A model generated the notes under the pieces. The model was not told where the DNA came from. It ran no database searches and was given only the letters and a program-made list of their open reading frames with translations. Position numbers and translations under genes: made by a program. Of a stretch of 64,000 nt of DNA, positions 13,276 through 25,239 are shown piece after piece; position 1 is the stretch's first letter; every line of letters begins with the position of its first letter. Location: positions 62,001-126,000 of the forward strand of contig JAOCPU010000013.1 of the NCBI GenBank assembly GCA_035772785.1. Reading direction: 5' to 3'. The stretch is from Phlebiopsis flavidoalba (lineage: Eukaryota; Basidiomycota; Agaricomycetes; Polyporales; Phanerochaetaceae).

Positions 13276-16200
13276 CAGCTCATCTGCTCCAGCTTGGGCT
13301 AGTGAAAATAACTTACAGATCCAGAAGAGTATCCTCTAAATATATCAAGACTTCATACCCACCGATGTGTGAGACCCTAGGGTGGACTCGGTTCGGGGTC
13401 GGGTGGCTGTTACATATAGCTTGTTAGGTTGGAGAATGTGTATGAGGTTGGCAATGCATGTAAGTGATCACTTGAGAATCACAGAGCCTACGATGTACTA
13501 GTGGTATGGATTGCACCACAGAACTGGGGGGGACAATAGAGGAATCTGATGAGGCGACACTGAGCGTTCCAAGCAGTGACCCGTAGTAGAAAATAGTGTG
13601 ATCCCATTCAAGCGCCGGAGGGGTGTGCAACGTCCACATTACCCAGAGTGTCTCAGAAGACCTGAACAAGCAAAAAGGGCTAAAACGGTGGGCTCTCCAC
13701 AGTATTCCGTCTTGCTTGGACATGCTTGAAGCTGGGGTAAAGAGGGCAGTTGGCGAGTGGAGGACTCGGAAGTAGGCGATGGACTGCAGGACTGAACAAT
13801 GTGTAGGACATCGTACCTGCGAAATCAACCTAATACCATGCTCGTGTCTTGGAAGTCACTGTTTCTCACTACAGGAAGCCCGCAAAACGAGAAGTGAACG
13901 CGTCATATATCTACGCTATCGGATTTGCACGGAAGCATCGAGATCTACATCCTTCACGTCGATTAAAAGCCTCGAATCGTGCGCAAGTGGACTCTGCACC
14001 GTAGTCTCGGTAGCATTCCATGATACAGTGCAATACACAGGGAACGGTATAGCGTAGAATGTTGCCTAGTAGACTGGTGTCGACGCTGGATTGTGTAAAT
14101 CATTTAGACGAGAGTTTAATATGATCACAGTTTACCAGGCACCTCGTCGCTTTACACGTACCTCCACGACCAAACGAAGTTGTTGGGAGCCGTTGACTCC
14201 CCAGGGTGAAGTCGTCCGTGATTTGACCAGGCGCCATGGACGAAATTGTCGCGCATACACCCGTGTGAATGACTTGAGCACCGCACGATCCGAAGTCACC
14301 CGGCCCGAGGTCGAGTATCACGAGGAGGGGGGTCTATCAGAATTTGGTTGGCCACTGAAGGGCTGTTCCACTTTTGACTGCGCGGTGCATGGATGGCCCA
14401 AGGGCCGTCGACATTAGATTGATAGTCGTTTGTATAGTGTAGACCGAAACAAATTGGCACATGGTAGTATTCGGTAGTAATTTAAGGGACTGGATGATGA
14501 ATGTGGGTGGAGAAATACGTAGCACAATAGTGGTTACTTGGACCGGTGCTACCTACGAAAATGAAGACCTGCTGGAGGTGAAGGGTTTGCGATCGGACTG
14601 CGGGAAAGTCCTGGCAGCTCGGGATTCAAGTCTCGAGGCGGGCCACCAGCTCCTGAGGTCTGCGTGAATAGAGAGGGGTTGCTGGTACCCGTGCTTGCAC
14701 TATGCGGCACGGAAAATGGAGCAAGGTTTGAAATCTCAATTGGAGTGAAAACAGTGTGGCAGTGCCTTGCGGCGCTATGGATGAAGCTAATGCCATTTGT
14801 TTCGGGATACAACCAGGCAAACGACGCCCGCCGAAGGAGAACAATTTGAAATTTAAATGGACACGTGGGGCCGCCATCCTATGTCAACGATTCCTATGTA
14901 CTGTCTTGATGAGGTTGCAGGGGGGTAGCGCTGGGGTCAAGCGGGGACAATCAGGGATGCAAATAGGAGTCATTATGTGGGCTTCAAAGCAAATATTGGT
15001 AGGCTGGAACTGCTCTTCTTCCTGCTTTTCAGTTGGATCGAAAATTTGTCCATCGGTTTGCCTTGTACAACTTACACGTTCGCAATTCAACTCAAGAACT
15101 GGGAGGATGGGTGCTCGAGTTCCGCGTCACGGATGGGGGTCATTACCCCATTCGCATAAGATGATGTTGGTGCCTTGCTGCAACTCACCCTGATCGCAAT
15201 CCCTTGGAATCTGGATGAGATGCGTGACCAGCCCTTCATTTCGGACTTTCCGATTAGGTTTTGGCCGCGGGGTTGGCTTCCCAAGGGCGGACGTCATCTC
15301 CGGCTTTGTCGCCGCCAGTGCTTGCCCCCCGGGGGCAACACGTGGCTCGCCTCCCGGGCAGGCCCGCAGGGCACCCCGGGGTCATTCCCCGACCAAACTC
15401 GCCCGGTTTGGTTGACAGGGGCCCTATGGATATAGGGCAGCAACGATATGTCGCCGAGCGAAATGAAGGGCGACACGTTTAGGTACCAGTTTGTGGTGCG
15501 TATGGGCGCTATGCCCTGGGGCACCCCCCGGGGTGGCCCTGGAGGAGGGGGGTTAGATCACGTGCCCCCCAAATGCTGCCCTTGGGCCGTAATGCCGGCG
15601 GCCGACATCTATGTGGGTTATGGCTCGCCCGGAGGCAGCCCACAGCCTCGGCAACATTCTATTTGTCCGATACGAACGGTATCGGTTATCATACCGTCCG
15701 TGGACGAAAGGGACTTCACGTGACTATAAGCAGCGTCTACCTGCGTGATTTCCCACACATGCACTCGAGCGCCGAACTTCCCAAACATCTCTGACTACTG
15801 GCACAGACTGGCAACTGGTTCAGTGGTCCGCTCACATCCCATACCGTTATACAGTTTCTAGTTCTTGATGCTCTGGAAAGCCTTTCAGGTACTAAAGATA
15901 TCTTCTTACTCATATCTCGACTATCCATGTCATTTTACTTGAATTTACTTCATTTTCCTTTACCCCTTCTGAACGCCCCATCCGCGCTGCGCAGCCATGG
16001 TCTGTAGACTCTGATATGCAAGCATAGATATGTTATTGTATATCTACTACATCACTAACAGCACAAGGGAGTAAAATGAGGATGATACAGAGAGAGCATT
16101 ACACGGGTACATTTGAGGCATAAGCAGCAACTCGAGTCTCGTGCCCTTAAACTTGTACTGTAACGGTGGCTGTCCCGCCTTATATTCTGGGTACGTTAGC

Positions 16201-17883
16201 GTCGCGCAGACTTTCGTGTAACAGAGAGCACGCCCGACACGCATAGCGCATCAGCGCCTACCTTCTCATGTCGAAATTGTGGGCGCGACACTCCACCGCC
16301 CGTGCTCGTACTGACCTATTGCTTTGACGGATCAGCATTACCGTCCTCAACAATGAAGAATTTTCCAGTTTAAAATCTAGAGGCGGCTGCGTGCCCAAAG
16401 TGTAGATTCCGATGACAGTTGGAAATATTTGCTGCAGTGTGAGTCAGAGCCCAGCAGATAGAAATGCCACCCCACAGTCCAGCCCGACGCGAAGAGGGCG
16501 GGATCCATAGGGCGGTGATACAAAGCCGCCGGCGTCAGGATAGGCGCCGCATCGCAATCACCTTGCTCACCATACGACAACTTTTTACCGTCTACTTCTC
16601 ACTCCCTGACTTTTTACTATTTACCTTTGTTACGCCAACTTCGTAGCATACTCCTCGCCATACTTCGCCCTAGAAAAGATCGAAAAAAAAAACGATAGGC
16701 ATACCATAGGTTGTCCCTATGTGTAGTGGATATCTAGCGTCAATGAGCCGGGCTTGGTCGAGCTCCTTCGTATTGTAGTGTGACAATAGGAATCTAGAAT
16801 GACCTGGCATGGCTATAAGGTTCCCAAGCCCGAGCATCGACGTGCATCCCTCGCGCGCGCGGCCTGCACACGTCGATGCCAAGGTGGCGTCATTGACCAC
16901 CCTCGTGCCAATCGCGTTGTGGTAGCTAGCACTGGTGTCACACTGCGGAGTGGAGAGAAAAGTTTCTACAATTCAGCGGAGTATTAAATCGACGGAATCT
17001 GGCCGAGTGACGCTACTAGTCGGGAGTCTCGCGGCCCACGCACTGGATAGGATACGGACTGCCCATCGTAGGGGAACGTCCCTGTTATGTGCAACGGAGC
17101 CGTAAGTGCAAGGTGGCGGGAGTGACGGAAGCGCCGTGACAAGCCACATGTTCTTCAGGTTTTAAAATCTTCCGTCTATATACGCGGTTTCTTCTCACTC
17201 ACACACACACACACACATGAGATCATGATATTGTGGTCGTATGACTGGTAGAGAAGTAAAACCATGCTCATAAACATGATGATTAGTACCGGACCATTCA
17301 AATTAGATATGCACTTACTAGGCACTGCAATAGGATCAGTCTGAGACAGCAAACCCATCGCCGTCTCTTGCTTGGGCATTTTTATGGCCCCTGGTTAGAT
17401 GATATGAAGGGGCGAGACACCGGGGTGATGACTGGGGTGATGAGATGCCGCACGACGCACGATTTACCACATGTACAAGTTGATTTATTCAAATTTACTG
17501 GTCCCCGTCGTGTACTAACCCAAACAAAGCTCATACATCTATCCAGAAAAACGTATGACGAGTGGCAAAGGCGGCCAGTATACTCCAAATACAAAGGCAT
17601 ACCACATTGACTTGTGGTATAAGCTCGAAGTTCGAGAAAAAGACGCGGGGTGCTCGGAAAGACAAGTATCGAAGGGGAGGCCGAGTCGGATGCAACGGTC
17701 ACAGGAGGATCTACGAATACGCACGATTGTCCTTTGCGACATGTACACGCAACACAGGATCCATGAATGTATTTCCAGGCGAAGATGTCACACACGCCTG
17801 TGACACACGCCGGGACAATTGTGTTCCTAGGATAGGCGAGAGTGCAGCGCGGTCCTGGAATGGAGGAATTTTCTTTGGTGCAA
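13276..17883. other. Gene-poor stretch, GC-rich island at 15.26-15.66 kb
   Basis: No recognisable gene. Minus-strand open frames at 13424-13828 (134 codons) and 17382-18026 (214 codons, Cys-rich) and plus-strand frames at 14756-15193 and 17562-17894 show no family signature. The segment 15260-15660 is much more GC-rich than its AT-richer flanks and holds several G and C blocks, suggesting a different origin or a relic exon. A CA microsatellite lies at about 17197-17217. The remainder reads as intergenic. Confidence 0.35.
17197..17217. repeat. CA dinucleotide microsatellite
   Basis: About ten CA/AC units in a row in a non-coding context. Confidence 0.9.
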
Positions 17884-18501
17884 TCAGTCGCTGACGAAAA
17901 TAGCGCGGGCCATGAATAAGTGGGAATTGAGTGGGTGACAACGCGTTTTGGACATGGGATAGCCTTCGAGATGGACATGCCGTCTTCGTGCCCCCTTGAA
18001 TGGCGCCGGGGGAATTTGTAGTACACGGAGCCAAGGAGAGCTAGAACGGACGCGGGCTATTCGAGGACGACGAATTCGAAGTCGGGGGATGTATGGGCGA
18101 GGAGGGAATTCGGAAAACACGAGGGTCTCAGAGGAGAGACAGAGCGTAGGCCGACGAGCATGCGTCGGGCCAGGAAGCGGGGATGCAGGGTCGGCGGACG
18201 AGGAACAAAGACGGTGTGGGGGAGACGCGAAGCGTTCCGGGGCGAGCAAGGACAGCCGCGGATCAACGCCACCATTCTCACACCTTCCATCTATAGCTGT
18301 CGCTGTAAGTGGTGGGCGCCAGTGCCAGCGAAGGGCCATGCGAGCAGCCCTGCACAGTGCGGCCTTGGCGGTGTCGCCGCTGCTGGCCAAGACCATCCAC
18401 ATATTCATGTTCCGAAAAACAATGCTCAGGATTGCCTTGCGCGGGCCAATGGGCGGACGGCGTCGATGCAAGTCGGAAGCGGACCCGGGGTAGCCCGGCA
18501 A
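17884..18501 (-). CDS. Doubtful open frame on both strands, unidentified
   Basis: A 205-codon minus-strand frame is mirrored by a 165-codon plus-strand frame (17996-18493), both GC-rich and Arg/Ser/Pro-rich, with no recognised domain. The minus frame begins with a less biased segment (AILSIVFRNMNMWMVLASSG). The region lies directly upstream of the RCF2 gene and may simply be its GC-rich 5' flank. Neither strand can be preferred from composition alone. Confidence 0.15.
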   Translation of the reverse strand: MPGYPGSASDLHRRRPPIGPRKAILSIVFRNMNMWMVLASSGDTAKAALCRAARMALRWHWRPPLTATAIDGRCENGGVDPRLSLLAPERFASPPHRLCSSSADPASPLPGPTHARRPTLCLSSETLVFSEFPPRPYIPRLRIRRPRIARVRSSSPWLRVLQIPPAPFKGARRRHVHLEGYPMSKTRCHPLNSHLFMARAIFVSD

Positions 18502-18776
18502 GCTTACAGATTTGATGGGCTCTAGAACCCCAGATTACTCCGTGCTCCTACAACGGCTCGCCTCAGCCCCATCATGCCACCATCCATCACCGCCATTGCT
18601 ACATAAAACATCTATCCCGCTCGATGCTGCTGTCCCCCAACTCATCTCATCGTGCTATTTTCGTGCCTACGGCACCACCACACTTGCACCTACCACCACC
18701 ACCGCACCAAACGCAGACACGATTTTCGGTTTGACAGCGACCCGCTCAGACTTTAAAGCACCCAAAAACCCTCACC

Positions 18777-19631
18777 ATGAAAGGTAAGCACATGGCCGCC
18801 AACATCCATTTTGCCGCCACATCCATACAACCCCCCGTGCTGACAGCATCTGCCAGATTAGGAGGAGCTCTACCTCAGATTAGGAGCTCGTAGGGACAAC
18901 ACAAGGGCCACCGTTGCGGCCGCGGTGCCATCGAGGGTGGTCTCGCCGGCTTTCGCCCATCGCCCTCCCGCTGGGCTACCTCGCCTACAAACCGCCGCTG
19001 GCCCGCCTTCCGCGCGATTGCCTGGCCGCAGCTTCAAGACCCTCGCCCGCAATCCTCATCATCCTGCCCGCAGATACGCGATCCAGGCCGAGCGCCGCGG
19101 CGTCGAGTGTCGACAGTGAGAGTCCACCTGGTATAACGGGGCGTCGGACCGCGTGCGCGAGCAGCTCGTATGCGCTGTCAAGTCCGAGGAGGAGCGCCTC
19201 ACTGTGGAGTCGCTCCTTCGCACCGCACGGAGGGCTCAAGGAGTGGGCGATGAAGAACCAGTACAAGGTCATCCTCGGCTCCTGGGCCGTCCTCCATGGG
19301 CGTCGCCGGCGCCATCGTCATGGCCAACCGCCACCAGACGATGCCCCAGAAGATTCGTCCAGGCCCGTATGTGGGCCCAGGGCCTCACCGTCGGCGTCCT
19401 CATCGGCGCCGGTGTCCTCACCCACACACAGCGCCAGGAGCGCTTCGAGCATCGCGTACGTTGTATTTATATCCCAGACCCGGGTAGCCAGCTCACGCCC
19501 TTTCTACAGTCCGTCGACCACATCGTGGGCCAATGTCTTGAGGAGCAACAAAAGGAGGAAGAGGAGGAGGCTGAGCGCAAGAAGCCTCGGCCTCGCACTC
19601 CCCCACCGTTCACGCGCCCCTCGCCCACTAG
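18777..19631 (+). CDS. RCF2: RCF2-like respiratory supercomplex factor (HIG1 domain)
   Basis: RCF2 is an inner mitochondrial membrane protein that helps assemble or modulate the cytochrome bc1-cytochrome oxidase supercomplex. The start ATGAAAG at 18777 is followed at once by a GT intron donor, matching fungal RCF2 proteins that begin MK. The N-terminal membrane region (about 18860-19080) is readable only across frames. A charged linker follows (SDRVREQL, SEEERLTVESLL, about 19140-19215), then LKEWAMKNQYKVILGSWAV and VAGAIVMANRHQTMPQK. The HIG1 signature ARMWAQGLTVGVLIGAGVL falls at about 19357-19420. An intron at about 19457-19511 precedes the tail VDHSWANVL and a Glu-rich coiled segment. The end at 19631 assumes the frame ending in APLAH. 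The longer alternative frame runs to about 19860. At least five frame changes are needed. Confidence 0.85.
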
Positions 19632-19966
19632 ACGTGGTCTTGTCGCTCTTTATTCCCGTTCTAAACATAACGATTGGCAACCCCATCAGGACTCTGCACT
19701 ATTCCCTTCATCACGCACAGTCTCGGCCTGCATTAATTTAACCCCAACCCATGATAATTGCCACCCCAATGTGAATGTATCTTACACTCGTTTCAGGTTT
19801 TCCCTCTTCTTATATAGATTCTTACTCTGGCCCTGTCTAGTAGAATACCAATGCATGTAATCTAACGACCTGCACGACCCCTACCTAAAACACACGCCCG
19901 AATCTTTGTACGCCGAGTGGATCGCCGATGAGCCGCGCGCACTCGCTTACCTCCCACCCACGATCA

Positions 19967-20898
19967 TGCTCAGCGATGCCCCTCGTCCCCTCACCATTTA
20001 GTAGCACCCTCCCCATGTCCGCCTGCACGCCCGCCTCAGCGCAGCTCGGCTCCACATCAACACTCCCACACTTACAGCACGCGCGCCCGCACGGCCCTTC
20101 GCGCTCGAGTACGCCGCGCTGGCCGGCACGCGGGGCACTGTCCGCTCGGTATGTGCGTCGCGCCCGCGCGCGGCGCACCGGACGCGTGGGACTGCGTGCT
20201 GTTCGTGCACCAAGGTTCCCTTTCCTTCTTCCTCCTCCCCTACGCAAGGCTGATTGTAAGGAAGGGTACTACAGCGACGCGGTACTGCGCTTCCGCATCT
20301 CCTTCCCCGCGGACTAGTACCCCCATGACCGCGCCTTCCGTGCGTTTCGCCACCGAGGTGTTCCACCCGCTCGTCGATCCCTCCGACGGCCAGCTCCTCC
20401 TCTCTGCACGATTCGACCCCTGGAAGTACGTTTTCTCCCCTCCCCCCTCCCTTAACCCACCACTAAGGAGCAAGCAGCCCGGAGGAACACACCACCCTCG
20501 ACATCCTCCACTTCATCAAAAGCGCGTTCAAAAAACACGCGCGCTCAGACGACGTCCGCAGCACCGCGTGCGCGGCACCGCGAGGCGCTGGCGCCTCTAC
20601 CACGACGCGACGGCCGCCTTCGCCGGCTACCCCCCCTCGCCGCGCAGAAAGCGCGGCGCTCTGGCGCTCCGCGCTCCGCGGGCGCGCTGTTCGACGCCCC
20701 CCCCGCGGCGCGGGCGTGCAGCCGCCATCGCATCTCCGCTTGCACGCCCGCGCCGCCGTGGGGGGGCGTCGAACACAGCGCGCCCGCGGATACGGAGATG
20801 CGCTTTGCGGAGCTCGGGCATGACCGAGGCTGGGCGAGCTGCGGCGGCAGCTGGGGATGAGACCGGGAGTGGGTGGAGGAGGAGGAGAGGGGTTGTGT
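19967..20898 (+). CDS. AKTIP/FTS-like ubiquitin-conjugating enzyme variant (UEV)
   Basis: The E2 (UBC) fold is recognisable: ALEYAALA near 20103, CVAPA and DAWDCVLFVHQG (about 20155-20212), an intron, then YYSDAVLRFRISFPADYPHD, PSVRFATEVFHPLVDPSDGQ, LLLSARFDPWK, a second intron at about 20429-20475, and HTTLDILHFIKSAFKKHA plus LYHDATAAFAGY. Active E2s have HPN and a catalytic Cys in the stretch here reading HPLVDPSDGQLLLS. No Cys is present, so this is a non-catalytic variant like mammalian AKTIP (Fused Toes) and its fungal homologues. The C-terminal part runs into a palindrome at 20676-20802 and the reading frame there is unsafe. The start could be 19928 or 19967. The end at 20898 is one of two candidate stops. 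It follows RCF2 on the same strand and converges with Vip1. Confidence 0.8.
20676..20802. repeat. GC-rich palindrome (45-49 nt arms) in the 3' part of the UEV gene
   Basis: The left arm 20676-20720 is nearly the reverse complement of the right arm 20741-20789, with a 20-nt loop. Within the loop, cgcatctccg at 20729-20738 pairs again with cggagatgcg at 20793-20802, nesting a second hairpin. The arms lie inside the UEV coding region, so one arm is probably an inverted duplication of the other. Confidence 0.85.
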
Positions 20899-21460
20899 AG
20901 GTAGTTGTTGGGTGTACGGTATAGTAAGGTGCTCTCTTTCTACTTTTTGGCGTCTCGTTCTCAAGCTCTAGGGTCTCGCCCGTGTATATACCAAACGTGA
21001 ATCTCAAGTCCTATGCTAGTCTGTGCGGAAGCGGCCGCTCGGTCTCTGGGTGGGGGTATATGTCGGGGCGGTATCGCGGGTCTCGAGCCCGTCGAGCGTG
21101 GTAGACTCAACAGGGCTCGCCTTGCGGTGGGCATGCGAGGCTCGCGGAGCTCCGAAGGCGGCTGGGGGTTGAGAAGTGGGTGGAGGAGGAAAGAAGGCCG
21201 GTGGATTAGGTGAATGTATGCGTAGCTATTGGGTTGTACGGTACAGTAAGTTTAGTGTCTCTCTACTTTTGGGTCTCGTCTATCCGCGGCTGATAATCTA
21301 GGAGTCTAGTCTTGCCGGTGTATGCACCAGACACGAAATCTCAAGTCCTGTGCTAGTCTGTGCGTCGCCGACGTGGGTATATGTACAAAGAGCGGGTGGT
21401 TATCGCGGGTCTAGAGCTCGTCGAGCGTGGTGGACTCGACGGGGCTTGCGGTGCGGGGTA
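20797..21460. repeat. Diverged tandem duplication, two units of about 0.33 kb
   Basis: Unit A (20797-21130) and unit B (21128-21460) share collinear blocks: gctgggg..gagtgggtggaggagga, tgtacggta.agtaag, a near-identical block of about 25 nt (aatctcaagtcct.tgctag at 21000 and 21337), tatcgcgggtct, and cgagcgtggt.gactc. Identity is patchy with indels, so the copies are old or error-laden. The unit covers the very 3' end and downstream region of the UEV gene and abuts the Vip1 3' end. Confidence 0.85.
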
Positions 21461-21510
21461 CGATCGTCTCATACGGCGACTCCTTGTCCGTATCGTCGTC
21501 CTACAAGCCA

Positions 21511-24500
21511 TCAGCAACACACCCAGCTCCCAAGCGCACACAAAAAACCCACCTCGACCGCGCGCCCGAAATGCTTCGACAGCTTCTCAATGACAAGACT
21601 GTACGGCAGATGCTGCGTCAATTTCCTGTTTATCTCGTCAGCGTCGCGTTATCGAAGAGTGGGAGGGAAGGAAGACGCACCGGCGCGCCTGGACGTTGAG
21701 TGAGTGGCGCGCGTCGAGCGCGCTGTCGAGCACGTTGGACGATTGTTCTGTTGTGCGCGCCCTCGCTGAGCGAGAGCCGGATCGAGTACTCCTTGTCCGA
21801 CTTGCCGCGCCCGTGGTTGCGCTCGTAGAGCTCAAATGTGATATGCGACTAGCGGCATTGTCAGAACACTGCCATAGTAGGGGCAGAGGAAGGGGAAACG
21901 CACGCACGCAGTAGTCGAGCTCGGGGATGCGGCGGGTTCGCGATGGGGAGGCCGGAGAGCAGGACAAGGTTGACGAGCGTGTGGATGTGGCTCTCCTTGT
22001 GAAGTAGAGCGTGAGCGAGCACTCCTCGTTGTTCCGCGCGTTCTCGAGGTCGCCCACCACGTTGCGCAGCAGCGGGAGCGACGTCAGCACGCCGATCTCC
22101 TCTCTGCAGCTATGCTCAGCATCCAACGCAGGGAGAGAATGGGGAGGGAGAGAGGGGCGCACTTTTCCTCGGGCTCGATGCCGTACTCCTGCGGCGCGAC
22201 GAGATCAAAGAGCGCCTTGGCGCGCCCGTAGAGCTCGTGCAGCCGCCGGTCCTGCGGCTGGCCCTGGTCCTCGGGGCGCGCGCCGTTCTCGTTGAAGATC
22301 GCAAAGAGGAAGGTGCGGTGGTGGAGCGCGCAGTACTTGATCGTGTCGTAGAGCTCCGAGACGCGGCTCGGGTCGAACTTTTCCTGCTTGACGTCGCAAA
22401 AGTCCTCGAAGAGCTTCTCCCACCGCTCCCGGAAGAGCCACGGCTCGTCCCCGCAGCACCACCGCTCCTGAATCTTGTCCACGTCCATCCGATCCCAGTT
22501 CCGGTGCATGATCTCCCGGAAGGATGACAGGCAGCTCGATCACCTCCTGCACTCCCCGTCAGCACCCACACTTGGAACACCCACGCGACGCGCACCTTGA
22601 CCACCTCGACCGGCTCCTTCTTCATGCTCTTCGGCCACGTGAGCTCGGGCCGCTTTTCAGGCTCGCCAGGACGAAGCAAAATCTTGAGTGCTTCTTAACG
22701 TCGTCCGTGAGGTCCTTGGCCGCATTCGAGTCGTCCAACAAATCCTTGCGCACAATCAGCTTCGGCACGCGCCCGCTGCTCGAGAACTGCGAGGACTCGC
22801 GCTTCGGCGTCTGCCGCCCGCTGCTTTAGGGCGACGTCCCCGGCGGGCTGGACACGTCCGCGGAGGAGCGCGCGGCAGGCGGTGTGGTTGTGCGCTGCTG
22901 TAGGTGGAGGAGCCGTCCTTCGGGTGTCGCAAGAGCGCGGCGGCGAAGATCTCGGCCGAGGCGACGACGCGCCGTTCGCTGGAGGTGTAGATCTGCGCCA
23001 CGGGTAGCGTTCAGAGAGGCGGGGTGAGCATGTGGAGGAAGTTGCACACCTTGACGTTTTTTAGGACGTCTTTGTCTGTGGGGTGTGCGACGGTCAGAGG
23101 TGATGTGACTACCTCGTCTTTTAGACTTACTCATGATGGAAATGTCCAGATTTTTCATGTTCTCGCCCAGGTCGCGCGCGATTGTGTAGCGGGCCGAGTG
23201 GGGTAAACTGCAAAAGCTCATTCGCGTCGCGCACAAGAGCAAAATAGAGACGACGTGCCTCTCCACCCCACTTGAAAACAAGCGTGAGCTTTCGTGAGAT
23301 TCCGCTTCTGGCCCGCCTGCTTCTTCGAATACACAGGCTTAAGCTGGTGCCTTCGTACCAGGCAAGTCAATCTTGCTAAACAGCGCATTATTCAACTGCG
23401 TCAGCTTCGCCAATCGTCGCCATTCGCGCCGAGACCCTTGGCCTCCTCGACCGCAGTGGCAATGAGACTGAGCTGCTGGTGCTCGCGGAGGATGATCTCC
23501 TCCTTCTCACGCCATTAAGCAGCCGCACAAACGGCTGTGTCCACCGCTCGCCGATGGGAAAGTTGAACTTGAGCTTCTGCTTCGGCGTGCGGTCGGCGTG
23601 CCGGAAGACCGTCACGTTCGCCTTCAGCAGCCACGTCGGGGCCTCGGGCGCAGGCGCCGTCTCGGGCCGTCGTGAGCGGGCGCTCCGGGGCCGCGCAGGT
23701 GTGGAGGCAGAGGTTGGACAGGATTTCCGCGGCCTTGTCTGGATGTCAAGGTGTGAGACGAGTAGGAGGTTTGTGGTGTAGAGGAGTAGCGTACCGTAAT
23801 ACGACTCGTTTCCCTTGACGAAAACTCCAGCCGTTGACGTCGATGACTTGGCTTCGCTGCCCGTTGTCGCAACGGAGCATGTCGAATCCGCACACCATCT
23901 GCCCAAAACCCTCGCTGATCTTGGCTGCCCATAGCTTCTCTTCGTCACTCAAGTGAGTAATGAATCTAAGCGGTGCCCGAGGTAGGGACAAGCGACCAAG
24001 CAGGCAACGAGGGATTGTCAGTGGCGCGCCAGACTGGAGTAACGATAGGGGCCGCACCTTATCTCCTTGCCATCGGTGTTTCGCCGCACTACACCATCCA
24101 CGACAGGCGATTTGCGGGTTTCAGCATGTGTGTATTCTTTGCCGACGGTTATAGACTTTGATGTGCCTCCGAATTGTCAACGTCCACGAACTCTTCGTAA
24201 ATATAGGAGCCGTCGGTACGAGGGTGATTCAGATTAGGATCGAGCTCGCTCGATTTATTGCCAACCTTTAAAGTTCAATAAAGCAGTTTGATGAGCGGGG
24301 TACAATGTCACCGTTGAGCGAGTGCTCACCTTCCGGAAAAGCCGGCGCCCCATGCCCACCCGGGAAGTAAATATACACGTTTGTGTGGTCCTCGCCGCTG
24401 ACGGGCTTTTCTACAAACGGCTTGTGCATGACTTGACCATCGATAATGATGGAATTGCCGTCCTCGCCTCTCAGGGAGACTTCAGGGGGTCACCTGGAAG

Positions 24501-25239
24501 CCGCCTAGGGAAATCCCCACCCGCCGCTTCATGATAGCACGGAGCTCTTCGTCTACTTTGGGTCCCCCATCTCTGGAGACCTCGAGTCGGCGAGGAGTTG
24601 GCACGCCTAAGTGGTCTAAAACAGCTCCCACAAGACGGCGGTCCCAGAGGAGTGCTTGAGGTGGCAAGTCATTGATGCAAAAAGGCTTTCTGAGCTTGAC
24701 ATACGAGACGGCTTTGTCCAAGGGGAAATCGGTGGAAAAGAAGGAAATGAGAACGTCGCATTCTTGGCCAATTCTCGACATCTGCAGCAACCGGTAGTAA
24801 GATCATTTTACTGCCCGGTCGATATCATGACATCAGTGCTCTTACCCTCGTCAAGGATGACCTTGTCACCAAAACACCTTGACCTCAATTGCACCTCGTG
24901 AACGCTCGACCAAGCGTGTTAAAATCTCCCTCATCGCCTTGGACGCGCCTTGACATCCATAGCGCACACACCGAGAATTACAGGAGGTCTCGGGGGATCC
25001 GTGGCGGTGGACAGGTCGGAATGTGAGCCATTTGGAGATGGAGTCGTGGACCTGGTGGTAAATCTTGAGTTTGACCGCGGAGAATTTGGCGAAGACGGGT
25101 CCGTGGACCTAAAGAATGACATGCGAGACCTCGAGCTTCTCTCTGGCTGTACTGACGTCGAACCGCTGGGCGAATGGTCGCGGTTATGATTGTGGCTTTT
25201 CGCGTGCGTGGAAAACGGGAGGCTGGACAAATGGAACAT
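21511..25239 (-). CDS. VIP1: Vip1/Asp1-type inositol hexakisphosphate and diphosphoinositol-pentakisphosphate kinase
   Basis: This bifunctional enzyme makes inositol pyrophosphates (1-position kinase) through an N-terminal ATP-grasp domain and removes them through a C-terminal histidine-phosphatase-like domain. Start MFHLSSLPF at 25239, then a Ser/Thr/Pro-rich N-terminus and [13 protein letters not shown] (about 24950-25000). Kinase elements follow: [54 protein letters not shown] (24600-24760), [13 protein letters not shown] (about 24355-24400), [14 protein letters not shown] (about 24170-24225) and [20 protein letters not shown] (about 23830-23900). The phosphatase motif RHADRTPK lies at about 23600. 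C-terminal elements [16 protein letters not shown] (about 21940-22000) and [17 protein letters not shown] precede a stop at 21511-21513. Introns and more than ten frame changes interrupt it. It is divergent from the copper ATPase and convergent with the UEV gene. Confidence 0.92.

Noticed and set aside
14630..14660. ggattcaagtctcgag as possible tRNA B box
   Set aside because: No matching A box or cloverleaf at the right distance on either strand.
18777..19631. RCF1 instead of RCF2 for the HIG1-domain gene
   Set aside because: The MK start, long N-terminal membrane region and charged linker before the HIG1 domain fit RCF2; RCF1 is shorter with the domain near its N-terminus.
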